From NCBI RefSeq assembly GCF_028583425.1, contig NC_072801.1:57117766-57181765 (forward strand): 64,000 bases of DNA, given 5' to 3'. The notes beneath the pieces were generated by a model. It worked only from the letters and a program-made list of their open reading frames with translations, was not told the origin of the DNA and did not search any database. Source of the stretch: Eublepharis macularius (taxonomy: Eukaryota; Chordata; Lepidosauria; Squamata; Eublepharidae). The position numbers and the translations under genes were made by a program. Position 1 is the first letter of the stretch; every line of letters starts with the position of its first letter. Shown here one piece after another: positions 12,111-31,599 of the stretch.

Positions 12111-12989
12111 TCTTTTGGACACCCAGTGCCTCCGAGTATGCTTACTCACCTGCTGGTGGGTGCTGTCCCCGTCAATGCCCCTGGGTACTACTCAATGGGA
12201 TGTTCCCTGGGTGGGAACCCCATCTCACACCATGTCCCAAGGAGTGGGCATGACTGGCAGTGGAGCAGGGTACCTGCACTGGATGGCTGTGGCACTGGCA
12301 GCCACCCCCCCAATGGGCAAGTTCTGACAGCATTGCTAGGGCTACTGGAATGTGCCCTGTCATTGGGGCATCTCACCAGCTCTGCCCCACACTGGGCCAC
12401 CCCTCTGACTCTGACCCCAGAAGGGAGTCACAGCCACTGGCCAACCACATAAACAGGGGCAGGACTGCCCCACCAGTGTACACTCCTCTGGGGGGTGCTT
12501 GCCTCAGGCCTGCCACAGAAAGGCATGCAACTTCCAGGCCCTGGGCCATGTACCCCATCAGCAGCTCATCTGGGCACCCAACCTCAACAGAGCACCACTA
12601 TGCAGTTGCCACAAAGTTCGTGGTGGTGCCTAGTCCCCAGCTGCTAGCTCCATCAGGAAGAGGGAGGTGTTTATGGGCTGCAGGAATCACAGCTCACCCA
12701 TTAGCTGCGCCATTGCTTGCCACTTGTATGCCTATCATGGGGGCAGCCCAGCCATTGACGGGTGCAGGTGGGGTCATTGGGGGAACAGTGGGGCACGTGT
12801 TCACGGTGGCATCTGCACCAGACATTCCTGGGTTTGGGCACCAGCATAGCTCTCCTGCCAAAGTGCTTAGGAAGCAAACAAGCTGTGCCAGACCAGCACT
12901 TTGGATTGGGCTGTTGGTGTAAAATGTTCTTCTGATTATGACTCCTTTAACTAAGTGGCAATGATTAATATGTAAATTTGGAACCATAA

Positions 12990-13590
12990 ATTTCAACAAA
13001 CTAAAGCTATAATCTTTTTAAAAGAATTTCATTGAAAAGTTTTTCCAGGTTAATAAAAACATCAAGGAGGAAAAGAAAAAGAAAAACACTGAGCCAAAAA
13101 AAGAAACAGTAATAGAAATTAGGAATAAGTACCAATTTTCCCTGTGAAAAGATGTATACATATTACATATTACCTAACTCCAAATATACCTTTACCATCA
13201 ATAATATACATTAACCCCAAATTAACCCTAAGTGACTATATCTCTCTTCCCTCTAAAACATATTTTTTCAGCTTGGGTCATCTTCAAATGCACAAATCAT
13301 CAATTCATTTTTGTTTCCTAATCAAAGATGTAAGTTTAGGCATCTCAGCATAGTCCATCATCTTCTCCAGCCATTCTTCTGTTGTAGGTAATATTATAGA
13401 TTTCTATTTTTTAACATATAACATTCTCGCTGTTGTTGTCATATACAAAAAACATGTTCCATGAGTAACTTCTGTTTGTCTATTAGTTTCAACAAAAACC
13501 CTCCCATTTCATTTGTATATTAGTCTTTAAAACCTTCTGGATAATTGCGTGTATTTGTTTCCAACATTTTTTGGCTTTATTACAAGTCCA
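12990..13590 (-). mobile_element. L1-type LINE 3' end of ORF2
   Basis: Minus-strand frames give words like the L1 ORF2 C-terminus: an EEWLEKMMDYAEMPKLTSLI-like segment encoded near 13380-13340, preceded by a weakly conserved ITAARI-like region near 13430. Frames are broken and the 3' flank is A-rich. Confidence 0.5.
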
Positions 13591-13592
13591 CT

Positions 13593-13923
13593 CAGGGCTT
13601 TTTTCCCAGCAGGAATGTGGTGGAATGGAGTTCCGGCACCTCTTGAAAATGGTCACATGGCTGGTGGCCCCAGCCCATGCTCTCCAAACAGAGGGGAGTT
13701 TAGATTGCCCTCTGCGCTGCTTCGCTGAGAGCGATTTAAACTTTTAAAAACTTCCCCCTTGTTCCAGCTGACCCAAAATGACATCACTGTGTGGTCCTGG
13801 GAGCATGCGCGCACTTTGTGCACATGCATGTGGTTCCAGGGGTGCTACCTCCCTCCAAGAGTTGCCCCCTGTGCTGGCAACCCACTGAGTTTCACCACCT
13901 CTTTTACCAGAAAAAAAGCCCTG
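13593..13923. mobile_element. hAT-type MITE (331 bp) with target duplication
   Basis: Ends CAGGGCTTTTTTCCCAGC and the inverse of CAGGGCTTTTTTTCTGG. Flanked by AGTCCACT and AGTCCACC, an 8-bp target duplication with one mismatch. Non-autonomous, no coding content. Confidence 0.85.
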
Positions 13924-14244
13924 AGTCCACCATAACAGATGTTAGTAGATAGTTCCTCAGAAAGTTAAAAGAGTGGTCAGACTTGAGTTCCGTCAAGGAG
14001 CAGGCTGTAAACCCAGTCTCTCAGCAATTCCCTCTGATTTACAACACAGACTTTTGCCTCTGCTCTAAATCCAGAAGGCTTGTCACCATTGAAGAGAAAG
14101 TGGGTGATCTCTGAGCCCTCTCTTTATCTGGAGAGGTATATATACAGACAGTTTTTCATATTCCGGCCATCAATTGCATCCACAATGTGTGTCCACTTTC
14201 ACGGAGATATGAAAGCTATTTTTGAAGGGACAAACAGAAGTTCA

Positions 14245-15000
14245 AAATAGATATTTCATGAACAGCACAGATTTTTCTTGACAAAGGTGTCTGAATGTAG
14301 GGATGATGCAACACAAGTGACGCATAGGGAAACACTGCATCCCAGTAGCCCAGCACTGGAAGAAAATCTAGAAAAGATCTCCAGGGCCACCATGTGTTTC
14401 CTCTAGCACTCAAGTAGGTTGGACCAGAGTACAACCAAACAGAATAGAAGACCAACTTTGCTGAACTTGCCCAGAAATCACCGGGGGGGGGGGGGGGGCG
14501 GAATGCAAACAATGGCCAGGAGGCCCATTTTGCCAAAGGAATTACTAGACATCATATCTGATGTCAAGATAACACCTTGACCCAGCTGTTTTCATTTGAT
14601 TCTGAACTCACATTACAGAGCACACTGGGGCTCAGTTGAGTTCAGCGGCAGGACTTGAATAAGAGAGGCTTCCACCTGCCCTCCCACACAGTTTTTGTTA
14701 TCTGAAATAGATCACAAAATAGATTCCTGGGGTGAATAGATTCTGTGTGGCTGCCGTTGCACTAACTACACCCACTTGGAGTCAGATGTCATTTCTTCTT
14801 CAACCTAACTTGTACCGAAGGCACTGTAAAATGTAGTCACCCAATCCTCGTTACACTTTAGTATAATTTTAGACATTGAATAGATGTCAATATCTTGGAA
14901 TGGGTGAGATACTGCAAACCAGAGAACACGGCTGAATAAGAGAGATGCAAAGAACAATGGCCAAAATTTCCTCACCTCCTTCCTCACACTGGTTCGAAGA
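14245..15000 (-). pseudogene. Second V2R exon-6 remnant downstream of V2R-C
   Basis: Two pieces of another V2R exon 6. 15000-14805 reads SHPFQDIDIYSMSKIILKCN, matching the paralogue block [17 protein letters not shown] between helices 4 and 5. 14475-14245 reads SVWLYSGPTYLSARGN and then changes frame through a SAGLLGC-like end of helix 7. About 330 nt between them, and a run of G at 14481-14498, are not V2R-like. It cannot be the missing part of V2R-C, because V2R-C has the same helices. Confidence 0.7.
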
Positions 15001-15037
15001 GAGGGATGAAACTATATTGATGGTTTTTACTGGGGAA

Positions 15038-16011
15038 CTACTGAGAAGAAAACTCAGAGACAATCGAATGTGAGCAAAGGTATCTCTGTACTACTGAAGA
15101 GAACAAATGATACTTATGTGCTTTCATCCCCCCCCCCCCCCTAATTAATCCTTCTCTGTTATTTAACTTGGGCCTCAACCAAATGATATAGCATTTAGGG
15201 GAAAATATTAAACTAAGCAAACCAGCATTGGAAGTTAAGATGGAGAAAATCTCCACAGCTACCATATATTTTCCCCTTGTGCTCAAGTAGGTTGGAACAA
15301 AGGACAACTACACACTGCAAAAGATCAACATGCTGAAAGTGATAAACTTGGCTTCATTGAAAGTATCAGGCAGCTTCCTAGCTAGCAAGGCTACGATGAA
15401 GCTAACTACGGCCAGAACCCCATATATCCCAACACACAGTAAAACAGAACCATGTATCTTTCATTACATTCCAATATAAGTTCTTCAGTGACTGAGTGCA
15501 TGTCAACATCTGGGAATGGAGGAGACATTGCTAGCCACAGAGCACAAATTCCTCCTTGGACAAGGGAGTAGGAAAGAACGATGGAGTTGGCCAGTCGTTT
15601 CCCCATCCATTTCCTCATCCTGCTTCCTGGTTTGGTAGCCATGAAAGCCAGGACCACAGTGATGGTCTTTGCCAGTATGCACGAAATGGCCACTGAAAAG
15701 ATGATGCCAAAGGCAGTTTGACGGAGGAGGCATGTCCCCACCTCAGGCTGGCCAATGAACAGCAGGGCACAAAGGGAGCAGAGCAGAAGGGAGATGATGA
15801 GAGTGTAGGTGAGGCTCCGGTTGTTTGCGTTGACAATGGGAGTGTTCCAGTAATTTATAAATGTTCCCAACACCAGAGCTGTGATAAAAGAGAGAGACAG
15901 AGCATAAAAGGCTAAGCTGTGTCCCAAGGGTTCTTCGTAAGACAAGGAAGAGATCTTTGGGAACACATACATCCTGGGTTTTGCTTGGAAATTTTTCATC
16001 TGGGCATTTGT
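15038..16011 (-). pseudogene. V2R-C exon 6, broken
   Basis: Begins [13 protein letters not shown], changes frame to [19 protein letters not shown], runs through helices 1-5, loses one base in GYMGF(L)AVVSF near 15416, and has a TAG where paralogues have Trp in CSVWLSF (15308-15310). It then reads [19 protein letters not shown] and [13 protein letters not shown], so the end of helix 7 is still recognisable. Confidence 0.92.
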
Positions 16012-16621
16012 CTGAAAAAAAGAAAACATTCAGGTTACAATCAAGATATGAGGGGAAACATACAAACACATTGTACCCATTTCTTATGATGTGTCAGAAT
16101 ATTTTCACCTTAAATCTTCTGATATTCAGAAATCTGGCAGGGAGATTGTGATAAGAATTACAGCTCTTTATGCTGCTAAATGGTCTCTGGAGTTGTAAGG
16201 TCTGGAAGGATTAGAGCTTCATTGGACAATTGGAGGTAAAGTGAAGCCTCTAGACTTCCCAGTGCATTACGTAAGTGTCATTCATGACATAAAATGAAAG
16301 TTGGTGGCCTTCTTTTCCTTCTGGGAATACTCACTGAAGATCAAGGAACAATAAAATGAGCAACTCAGCCCCAAACACAGAAAGATGTCTTCATTTCTCA
16401 TCAGAACTTTCCATCATTATTCCTTTGAGACAGGGAATCCATATACACATCAGATTATGTCCTCCTCAGCTGCTTCCTCTAAGCCTTTATCTCCCAGTCC
16501 CCACCCTTGCGAACAGTGTTCAAAATGTGAACCTATTTAATCACCGTATGTTTTTGTTTTTAAAAGCATGTTCGCATGGAACACCGTCAACCTGACTGCT
16601 GAGTGTGTACATGTTTCTTAC

Positions 16622-16748
16622 CCTTCTGTTCTGAAACCTTCCCTTCTGGGCATGAGATGCAGTCATAGCAACAAAATTCCTCTCCCTTCTTCACTTGCTT
16701 GCTGTAGCCAAGATGGCAACTCTGACTACATACAGAAATAGGCAGCAC
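16622..16748 (-). pseudogene. V2R-C exon 5
   Basis: 127 nt, open. Encodes VLPISVCSQSCHLGYSKQ, then CCYDCISCPEGKVSEQK. Acceptor GATTAG and donor GTAAGA are both good, so this exon shows no damage itself. Confidence 0.85.
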
Positions 16749-16813
16749 CTAATCTAGAAAGTGGCATGTGAGAAAAATTATTTTCAGACTGATTATCTGG
16801 AATGTTAAAGTTA

Positions 16814-18155
16814 TCTGTGTAAATTAAAGGATCCATTTGTCCATCTGTGGCATGCATAACACCTCAGAAAATGAATCTAGGAGTCTCAAAATTGGCCACA
16901 GGTTTCAGGGTGGCCATGGCAGTTGCATTAACAAACTTGAGGGGAATTAGAACATCCTGGCCCATATAATCACTAGGACCACCACCCCCAGTGTTTTTTG
17001 TATTGAAAGTCATTTCTTCCTTTGAAAGGCATACGTCCTCCGAAAATAAGCCTAAGAATATGAAATTTGGACTTCCAATTAGGATGACGGGTGATGCCAT
17101 AACAAAAATGAAGGGTATAAGGAGATCCTGGCCTGGGTTAGCTGCAGAAGCCCCACAATGCTATTTGCTATGAAAGTTAAGTGTGCCTGGGCAGACATGA
17201 GACATCCAAAAATAAAGCTAGGACCCTCAAAATTGTTCACTCCTTGTCCTGAACAATTACATGGGACAGGAGATGCAATGCCAAATCCTGTCCCATGTAA
17301 TTGCCAGAAACACTGGTTATCTCCACAACACACACCTAGGCACACACACGAAAAAGCAGTATTTCCACTGGAGGCTAAGGTTGTCAGTAGCAGGCATAAC
17401 TCATCCAAAAGTAAAGGTTCCTGCCTCAGAATTTCAACTGGCTTCTGGGTGATTGTGGGAGTTGCAGTGCTAAACATGAAGGAAATCAGAACATCCTGGC
17501 CCCTGCCATCTGCAGACACACACACACATACCTGTTTTTTGCCTTGAAAGCTGCAGCTATCTGTGGCAGGCATAACTCATCAGAAAATAAAGCTAGCAGC
17601 TTTAAAAATAGGGGACTGGCTTCAGGATGATAATGAGACTTCCAATGTCTAAAATGGGCATCACACCACCCTGGAATAGATTTTCTCCAAAACAAACCTT
17701 TAGCATTTGCAATGGAAGCCAGCAGTCAGGTCAGATAAGAAGGGTGAAATAAAATCCCCACTCTAACAAAACAAAAGAGGTTGAACCCTGACCTATCAGA
17801 GCCTGTGTGGTGTAGTGGTTAGAATGCTAGATGAGGTTCAAGGGGATCCACTCTGCCAAGGAAGGTTGCTGGATGACTTTGGCCCAATCATACCCTCTCA
17901 GCCAGACCAATGTCACAGGGTTGTTGTTAGTATAAAACAGAGTACAGAAGAACAATGTAAGCCTCTTTGTTTCCCATTTTGGAACATTAGCCCATGGTGG
18001 GTTAATACTTTTGTTATGAATCTAATTTTGGGAACTGTCTGCAAAAAGGGATCATTGCTCTTGCTGTTGTTTCCCCCAGTATTGCTACAGCTCTGTTGGC
18101 AAGAGGCAAAACTGCTCATTCAGTATTCTAACTACCATCATATATGGCGAGCGCT
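16814..18155 (+). mobile_element. Non-autonomous Helitron copy 1, in intron 4 of V2R-C
   Basis: 5' end TCTGTGTAAATTAAAGG preceded by A, homologous to the TC end of copy 2 at 60875-62031. Then come five diverged tandem units of about 170-195 nt starting near 16863, 17040, 17208, 17403 and 17580 (each with a CAGAAAATAAAGCTAGG-like start), a tRNA-SINE-like segment (about 17803-17990), and a CTTGCTGTTGTTTCCCCCAG region shared with copy 2. The CTAG 3' terminus is not found; similarity stops near 18155. Confidence 0.6.
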
Positions 18156-18824
18156 GGGAGCTTTAGGGTTGGAGAGTGGAATGAGCACAGGTAGAGGTCC
18201 CAGTTAAAGACGTGTGAAAAAACTTACACACATTTTGAGGCAAATTGATAGCAAAGCTTCACTGTATCTTAGGATATTTGGATGTCACCCGCCACTTCCC
18301 CCAAATCTATGTTTGTGGTTGCAGAAGACAGTGTGTGTCACAAAATCATGAGCGTAAATATGCACTTTCACATGAAGGAGAATGTATCTTCTGAGTAGAT
18401 TCCCACCCACCCCCTTTCCATAGCAAGTAACATACCAGTTCGGTATACTTTATAAAGGTATTCTTATTTTATATTTGAAACAAGAGAGGAAATGCTTTGA
18501 AGCCTAGATATTAGAAAATTGGCAACAGCTGTGAAGGAAAATATTTATCATTTCTCATGTGGGTATTTTTATACCCTCAGCATATTATGTTATATTAACT
18601 CATGCAAACAAGCACACCAGCACCAAAACCAGATTACTGAACATTTATTTTGTTATCCAGGAGTGTTTATGTTTACAGAAAGAGATCTATTAGTAAATAG
18701 CTGTATCGCAAGGATACTGTTTGCTGTTGTCCAGTCAAATTTTCCACACCCCCACCCCATCTGAGACTCATTGCTCATCTATGGCTAAAAGGCATCTCAA
18801 ACCAGCCAAGCTGGTTCAAACTAC

Positions 18825-19052
18825 TTGGTTGAACCAGCTCAGCCATGTTATCTCTGCCTCGCTGATGGCGAATGCTTGTTTTAGAGCAGCCTGGAGACCC
18901 ATTCTCCCAACCTTCACCCTCTGAAAGGATTGGTTTGAGGCAAAAACCCGGTTCCTAATGTCATAGCCAGCTACCAACTGCCCATTCTTGTTGAACGAAA
19001 TTTGGTCCCCAGAGCTGTTGTTAAAGGCAACCCCTCTCAGGAAGTGATGGAA
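18825..19052 (-). pseudogene. V2R-C exon 4 remnant
   Basis: 228-nt block encoding HHFLRGVAFNNSSGDQ through QRVKVGRMGLQAALKQ to SWFNQ. The frame is open. The expected TAG acceptor is replaced by a purine/pyrimidine run without AG; the donor reads GTAGTT. Confidence 0.85.
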
Positions 19053-19382
19053 AAGAAGGAAAGGTTTAGAAGGAAAAGAAGAAAGGTTTAGAAAAGGCAG
19101 CAGCTGCGCCACAGTGATTTGGATCTCTGGCTGCCCACCCCTGAAATGACGACACAATACAGAAAAGCTTGGTTATATTTATGTTTAATATTTATATTTA
19201 TATAACAGCTTGGTTATATTTCACCTAACCAATGGATTTATCAGCTCTCCCTCATTGCCTTAGTGTGAGCTAACCTATCTGAAAAAGGGCTACTGGTGTT
19301 ACTAGCCATCTCAAACAAAGAAAAGAAGGGGGAACCCCACAACTCAACCTGAAATATACTGTAGATATTACAAGGGTTAAGC

Positions 19383-19982
19383 TAAAATATATTCAAAATA
19401 AATATTTATTAATATGCTGTGTACACAGTAATAAAATTAAAAACAAAAGGTCTGAATGTCAGGTTACGCAAACCTTTAGATAAGCTGTAACGTTCTCCGA
19501 ATACAATGGATAAACATATCAAATGACCAACAAAAGACCAATCTGTATTGGCCATTTGACTTCAATTATAGATTGATGATACACACATCAAGAAATATTG
19601 TCAACTTAATACCAGAATATAACACCAATGAAGAGCTTTGTGTGAGTGCAATTACCATAAGAAGGGATCCATGGCCTGCTGTAATAATTTATATCATACC
19701 ACACAATATATGAGATAACACCAGGGCAGAATTCATACATATTGGGTTTTGGATGTGTGGGTTTGTTTATTGCAGAAGTGTGTATTATTGACCACTGAGG
19801 AAGTCCCTTGGGCTGACATGCATATGGCCTTGTGTTAGTCATTTGACGTGTTTATCAACTGTATTTGGAGAATGTTACTGCTTATCTAAAGCTTTCCTAT
19901 GTAGCCTGACATTCAGGCCCTTTGTATTTAATTTTATTAATATGTACACTGTATAATAAATATTTATTTCGAATATATTTTA
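19383..19982. mobile_element. Foldback element with about 150-bp inverted repeats
   Basis: Left arm about 19383-19530 and right arm about 19836-19982 are inverted copies: both share TAAAATATATTC, AAATAAATATTTATTA, CTGAATGTCAGG, TTTAGATAAGC and TTCTCC. The arms are roughly 80-85% alike with small indels. The interior has no recognisable coding. Class uncertain (DNA transposon or Penelope-like). Confidence 0.7.
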
Positions 19983-20037
19983 ATGGTTTCTAGCCATTTC
20001 ACCATGACTCAAAGCTCCAAAGGGTATTGCTGCCACC

Positions 20038-20160
20038 TAGGGCCAAGCTACACATGACGAATGACACTTGAACGGCAAGTGTATTTCTCCCTGTTCACTT
20101 GCCCTCCACTCAATCCACTTGCCGTTCAAGTGTCATTCATCATGTGTAGCTTGGCCCCTA
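20038..20160. mobile_element. 123-bp palindromic MITE, copy 1
   Basis: Inverted repeats of about 42 bp: TAGGGCCAAGCTACACATGA at the left and its inverse at the right, with CACTTGAACGGCAAGTG just inside. A copy of exactly the same length lies at 63078-63200. Confidence 0.85.
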
Positions 20161-21110
20161 GTGTAGATTGAGAAGAACTGCTCCTTCACCACCATACTCC
20201 CCAACCTCCAGGATCCGCTCATGTTATGCCTGGCATGTTATGCCTATTCATAAAGTCTGGGGAAATATAGCTTAAATTATATAGCTGGTAATTTTCATTG
20301 AATGGTGTCATTTTGTGTCTGCTGGAATATAGCAATGTCTAGTATACAAAGAAGAAGACAAGATCCTGTAGAGGTCAGCAGCAAGCTCTAGATAGACAGA
20401 AATGTCAATTCTAATAATAAAGGGTTTTTTTACCCCTTTAATCAGTGCAGTGGCCTGAGTGCTGCAAAGACATTCTGCCAACAATGTCATAGGCTGAAAG
20501 ATCTATTATTTAAATGACAGAAGCACTTTCTTTCACCTACAATAGGAAACTATATTGCTTTAAAAATAGGACATAATGGGATACATTTAAATAGTTTAGG
20601 CTTTATTTCTGTTTGCTGTGGGTGGGGTTTTTTGATGATGTGATAAATAAATAAATCCAATAATAACTTGTTTAGCTTATAGTCTTGCTGCCCTTTGAAC
20701 ACCCTGCCATCCCCTTAGTCATGGCAGTTAAGGGATGATTTGTTTCCAGGTCGCTTAGAATAAGAGAAACTGTTGTTTTGCAATATCTACCCTAAGCCAG
20801 AAAGAGTGATTGCTAGACAAAGCTATACAATTCATGTGTGTGGAGACCAGGCATTACCAGTTTAGACCTCTCTTTGTAACATCCCGCTACCACCACTCTT
20901 TTGTGAATATAAAAGCATCATCTTAATGGATGCACACTGCAGTACATCTGATGATGCGAGCTCTTTCTCATGAAAGCATATGCTGGAATAACCTTTAAGA
21001 TGCCACTGTACAACTTCTTATTTTTATCACAAAAATACTTGGCCATGCAAATATATCTCTGGATTGCAGCATACAACAAAGAGTTACATACTTCACCCTT
21101 AGTTACATGC
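20161..21110. other. 3' flank of V2R-B, mostly unrecognised
   Basis: No gene seen. 20935-21030 (CATCTGATGATGCGAGCTC...ATGCTGGAATAA...CTTTAAGATGCCACTG) is the tail of a common amniote interspersed repeat also present at 44376-44515, possibly Penelope-like. Confidence 0.45.
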
Positions 21111-30544
<9,434 letters not shown>

Positions 30545-31590
30545 CCTAAGTATAAATCTTCTTTCTAGATTCAAGTTCCACCTTTAGTTCCTACATCATC
30601 CAATTCCTAATATAACTGAATATTCAATCTTTTGAGAGGCTAGCAGTGCAATATTAAGCAGAGTTACACCTTTCTAATGGACTGAGGATTTAATTCCGTT
30701 TAGGATTGCACTGGTAAAATGTCAGAAACCAGACTGTTGGATCCTAGTCCCTAGCCCCAATTCTGAATGACATGGGATGTATTTATGTCATCTTTCTCCA
30801 CTGGAAAAAAATTGTCTGGACACTGGAAGTCCACAGAGATTTTGGCAAGCTGCAGAATAAATTATGGTCTGTTTGGTAATCCGAGGGAAAATAAGTAATA
30901 ACACAAAATTGGGATTCCCCAAGGAATTGCCAAAGAAAACATGTTTACCATACTTGAACAGAAGTTTTCTCTTCTACTTAACTGGATGGCCAAATGTACC
31001 AGGATTTGGTACATTTGGCCAGTATAACAACAACAACAAAATAGTAGAAATGGCCTCAAGAGCAAGTGAATGGAAATATTTTACACTCAAGGCTTCTCCT
31101 GTGTGAACATAACACATGGGCAAATACCTGAGTGTAAATAAGAACCTCACACTTGAGTTTATTTTCCTTACACAGAACACAATGGTGTACTGATTTATCT
31201 GCTTCCCTTCTTCATTCCTAGGAGATTGAAAGCACAGGGCTGGCTACACAGGACTAGCTCACTACCTAACAGTATCCTCCTTAACAAAGTGACACCCTTT
31301 AAAGTCTGTTGAAGTCAATCAGTTTAAAAGAATGTAACTGTGGATGGAAATGCACATTACTACGTGCCTCTGGATGCTCAAGTGAACCTCATATCATGTA
31401 TCCCCCCTCCAACTTTCCATATATTCATTCGCACAGTCACACTTCAATTTGCTCTGTGTAAATACATTCACACGTTCAATATCAGTTCCTCCTCAACTGT
31501 TAAAAGTATCCCAGTTTCCCCCACCCCCCACCTCCCACATACATTTATTGAAATGCAGATCTTGACCTTAAAGACCTCTCACACCTTAAA
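30545..31590. other. 5' flank of V2R-B, mostly unrecognised
   Basis: Holds two short palindromic-family pieces (30645-30713 and 31267-31332). No other gene or repeat recognised. Confidence 0.4.
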
Positions 31591-31599
31591 GAATGTTGC

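Larger units (their letters stand above)
9885..12925. mobile_element. PIF/Harbinger DNA transposon, degraded
   Basis: About 3 kb with imperfect terminal inverted repeats: CAGCTCAATCCTAAAG at the left and the inverse of CAGCCCAATCCAAAG at the right. Inside are two decayed genes on opposite strands: a Harbinger-type transposase on minus (10214-10930) and a probable Myb/SANT-like partner on plus (about 11060-12110), as is usual in Harbinger elements. TAA occurs next to both ends and may be the 3-bp target duplication; exact ends are uncertain by a few bases. Confidence 0.65.
15038..19052 (-). pseudogene. V2R-C: headless V2R pseudogene (exons 4-6 only)
   Basis: Only the 3' half of a V2R remains: exon 4 (19052-18825), exon 5 (16748-16622) and exon 6 (16011-15038). 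No exon 1-3 homology is visible between 19053 and the stop of V2R-B at 21111, which leaves too little room for a normal gene. Exon 4 keeps its 228-nt length and open frame, but the acceptor AG before its start is gone. Exon 5 is intact, with sound splice sites. Exon 6 has a frame change near 15950, a one-base loss near 15416 and a Trp-to-TAG stop at 15308-15310. A Helitron copy fills intron 4. The gene is dead as a receptor; transcription cannot be judged. Confidence 0.9.

Noticed and set aside
10558-12922. Numerous overlapping frames in the Harbinger region
   Set aside because: GC-rich DNA with few stops; only the DCTH-bearing frame and the weak Myb-like frame have support.
16863-17700. CRISPR-like or satellite array
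   Set aside because: Units are about 170-195 nt, diverged, without short regular spacers, and lie within a Helitron.
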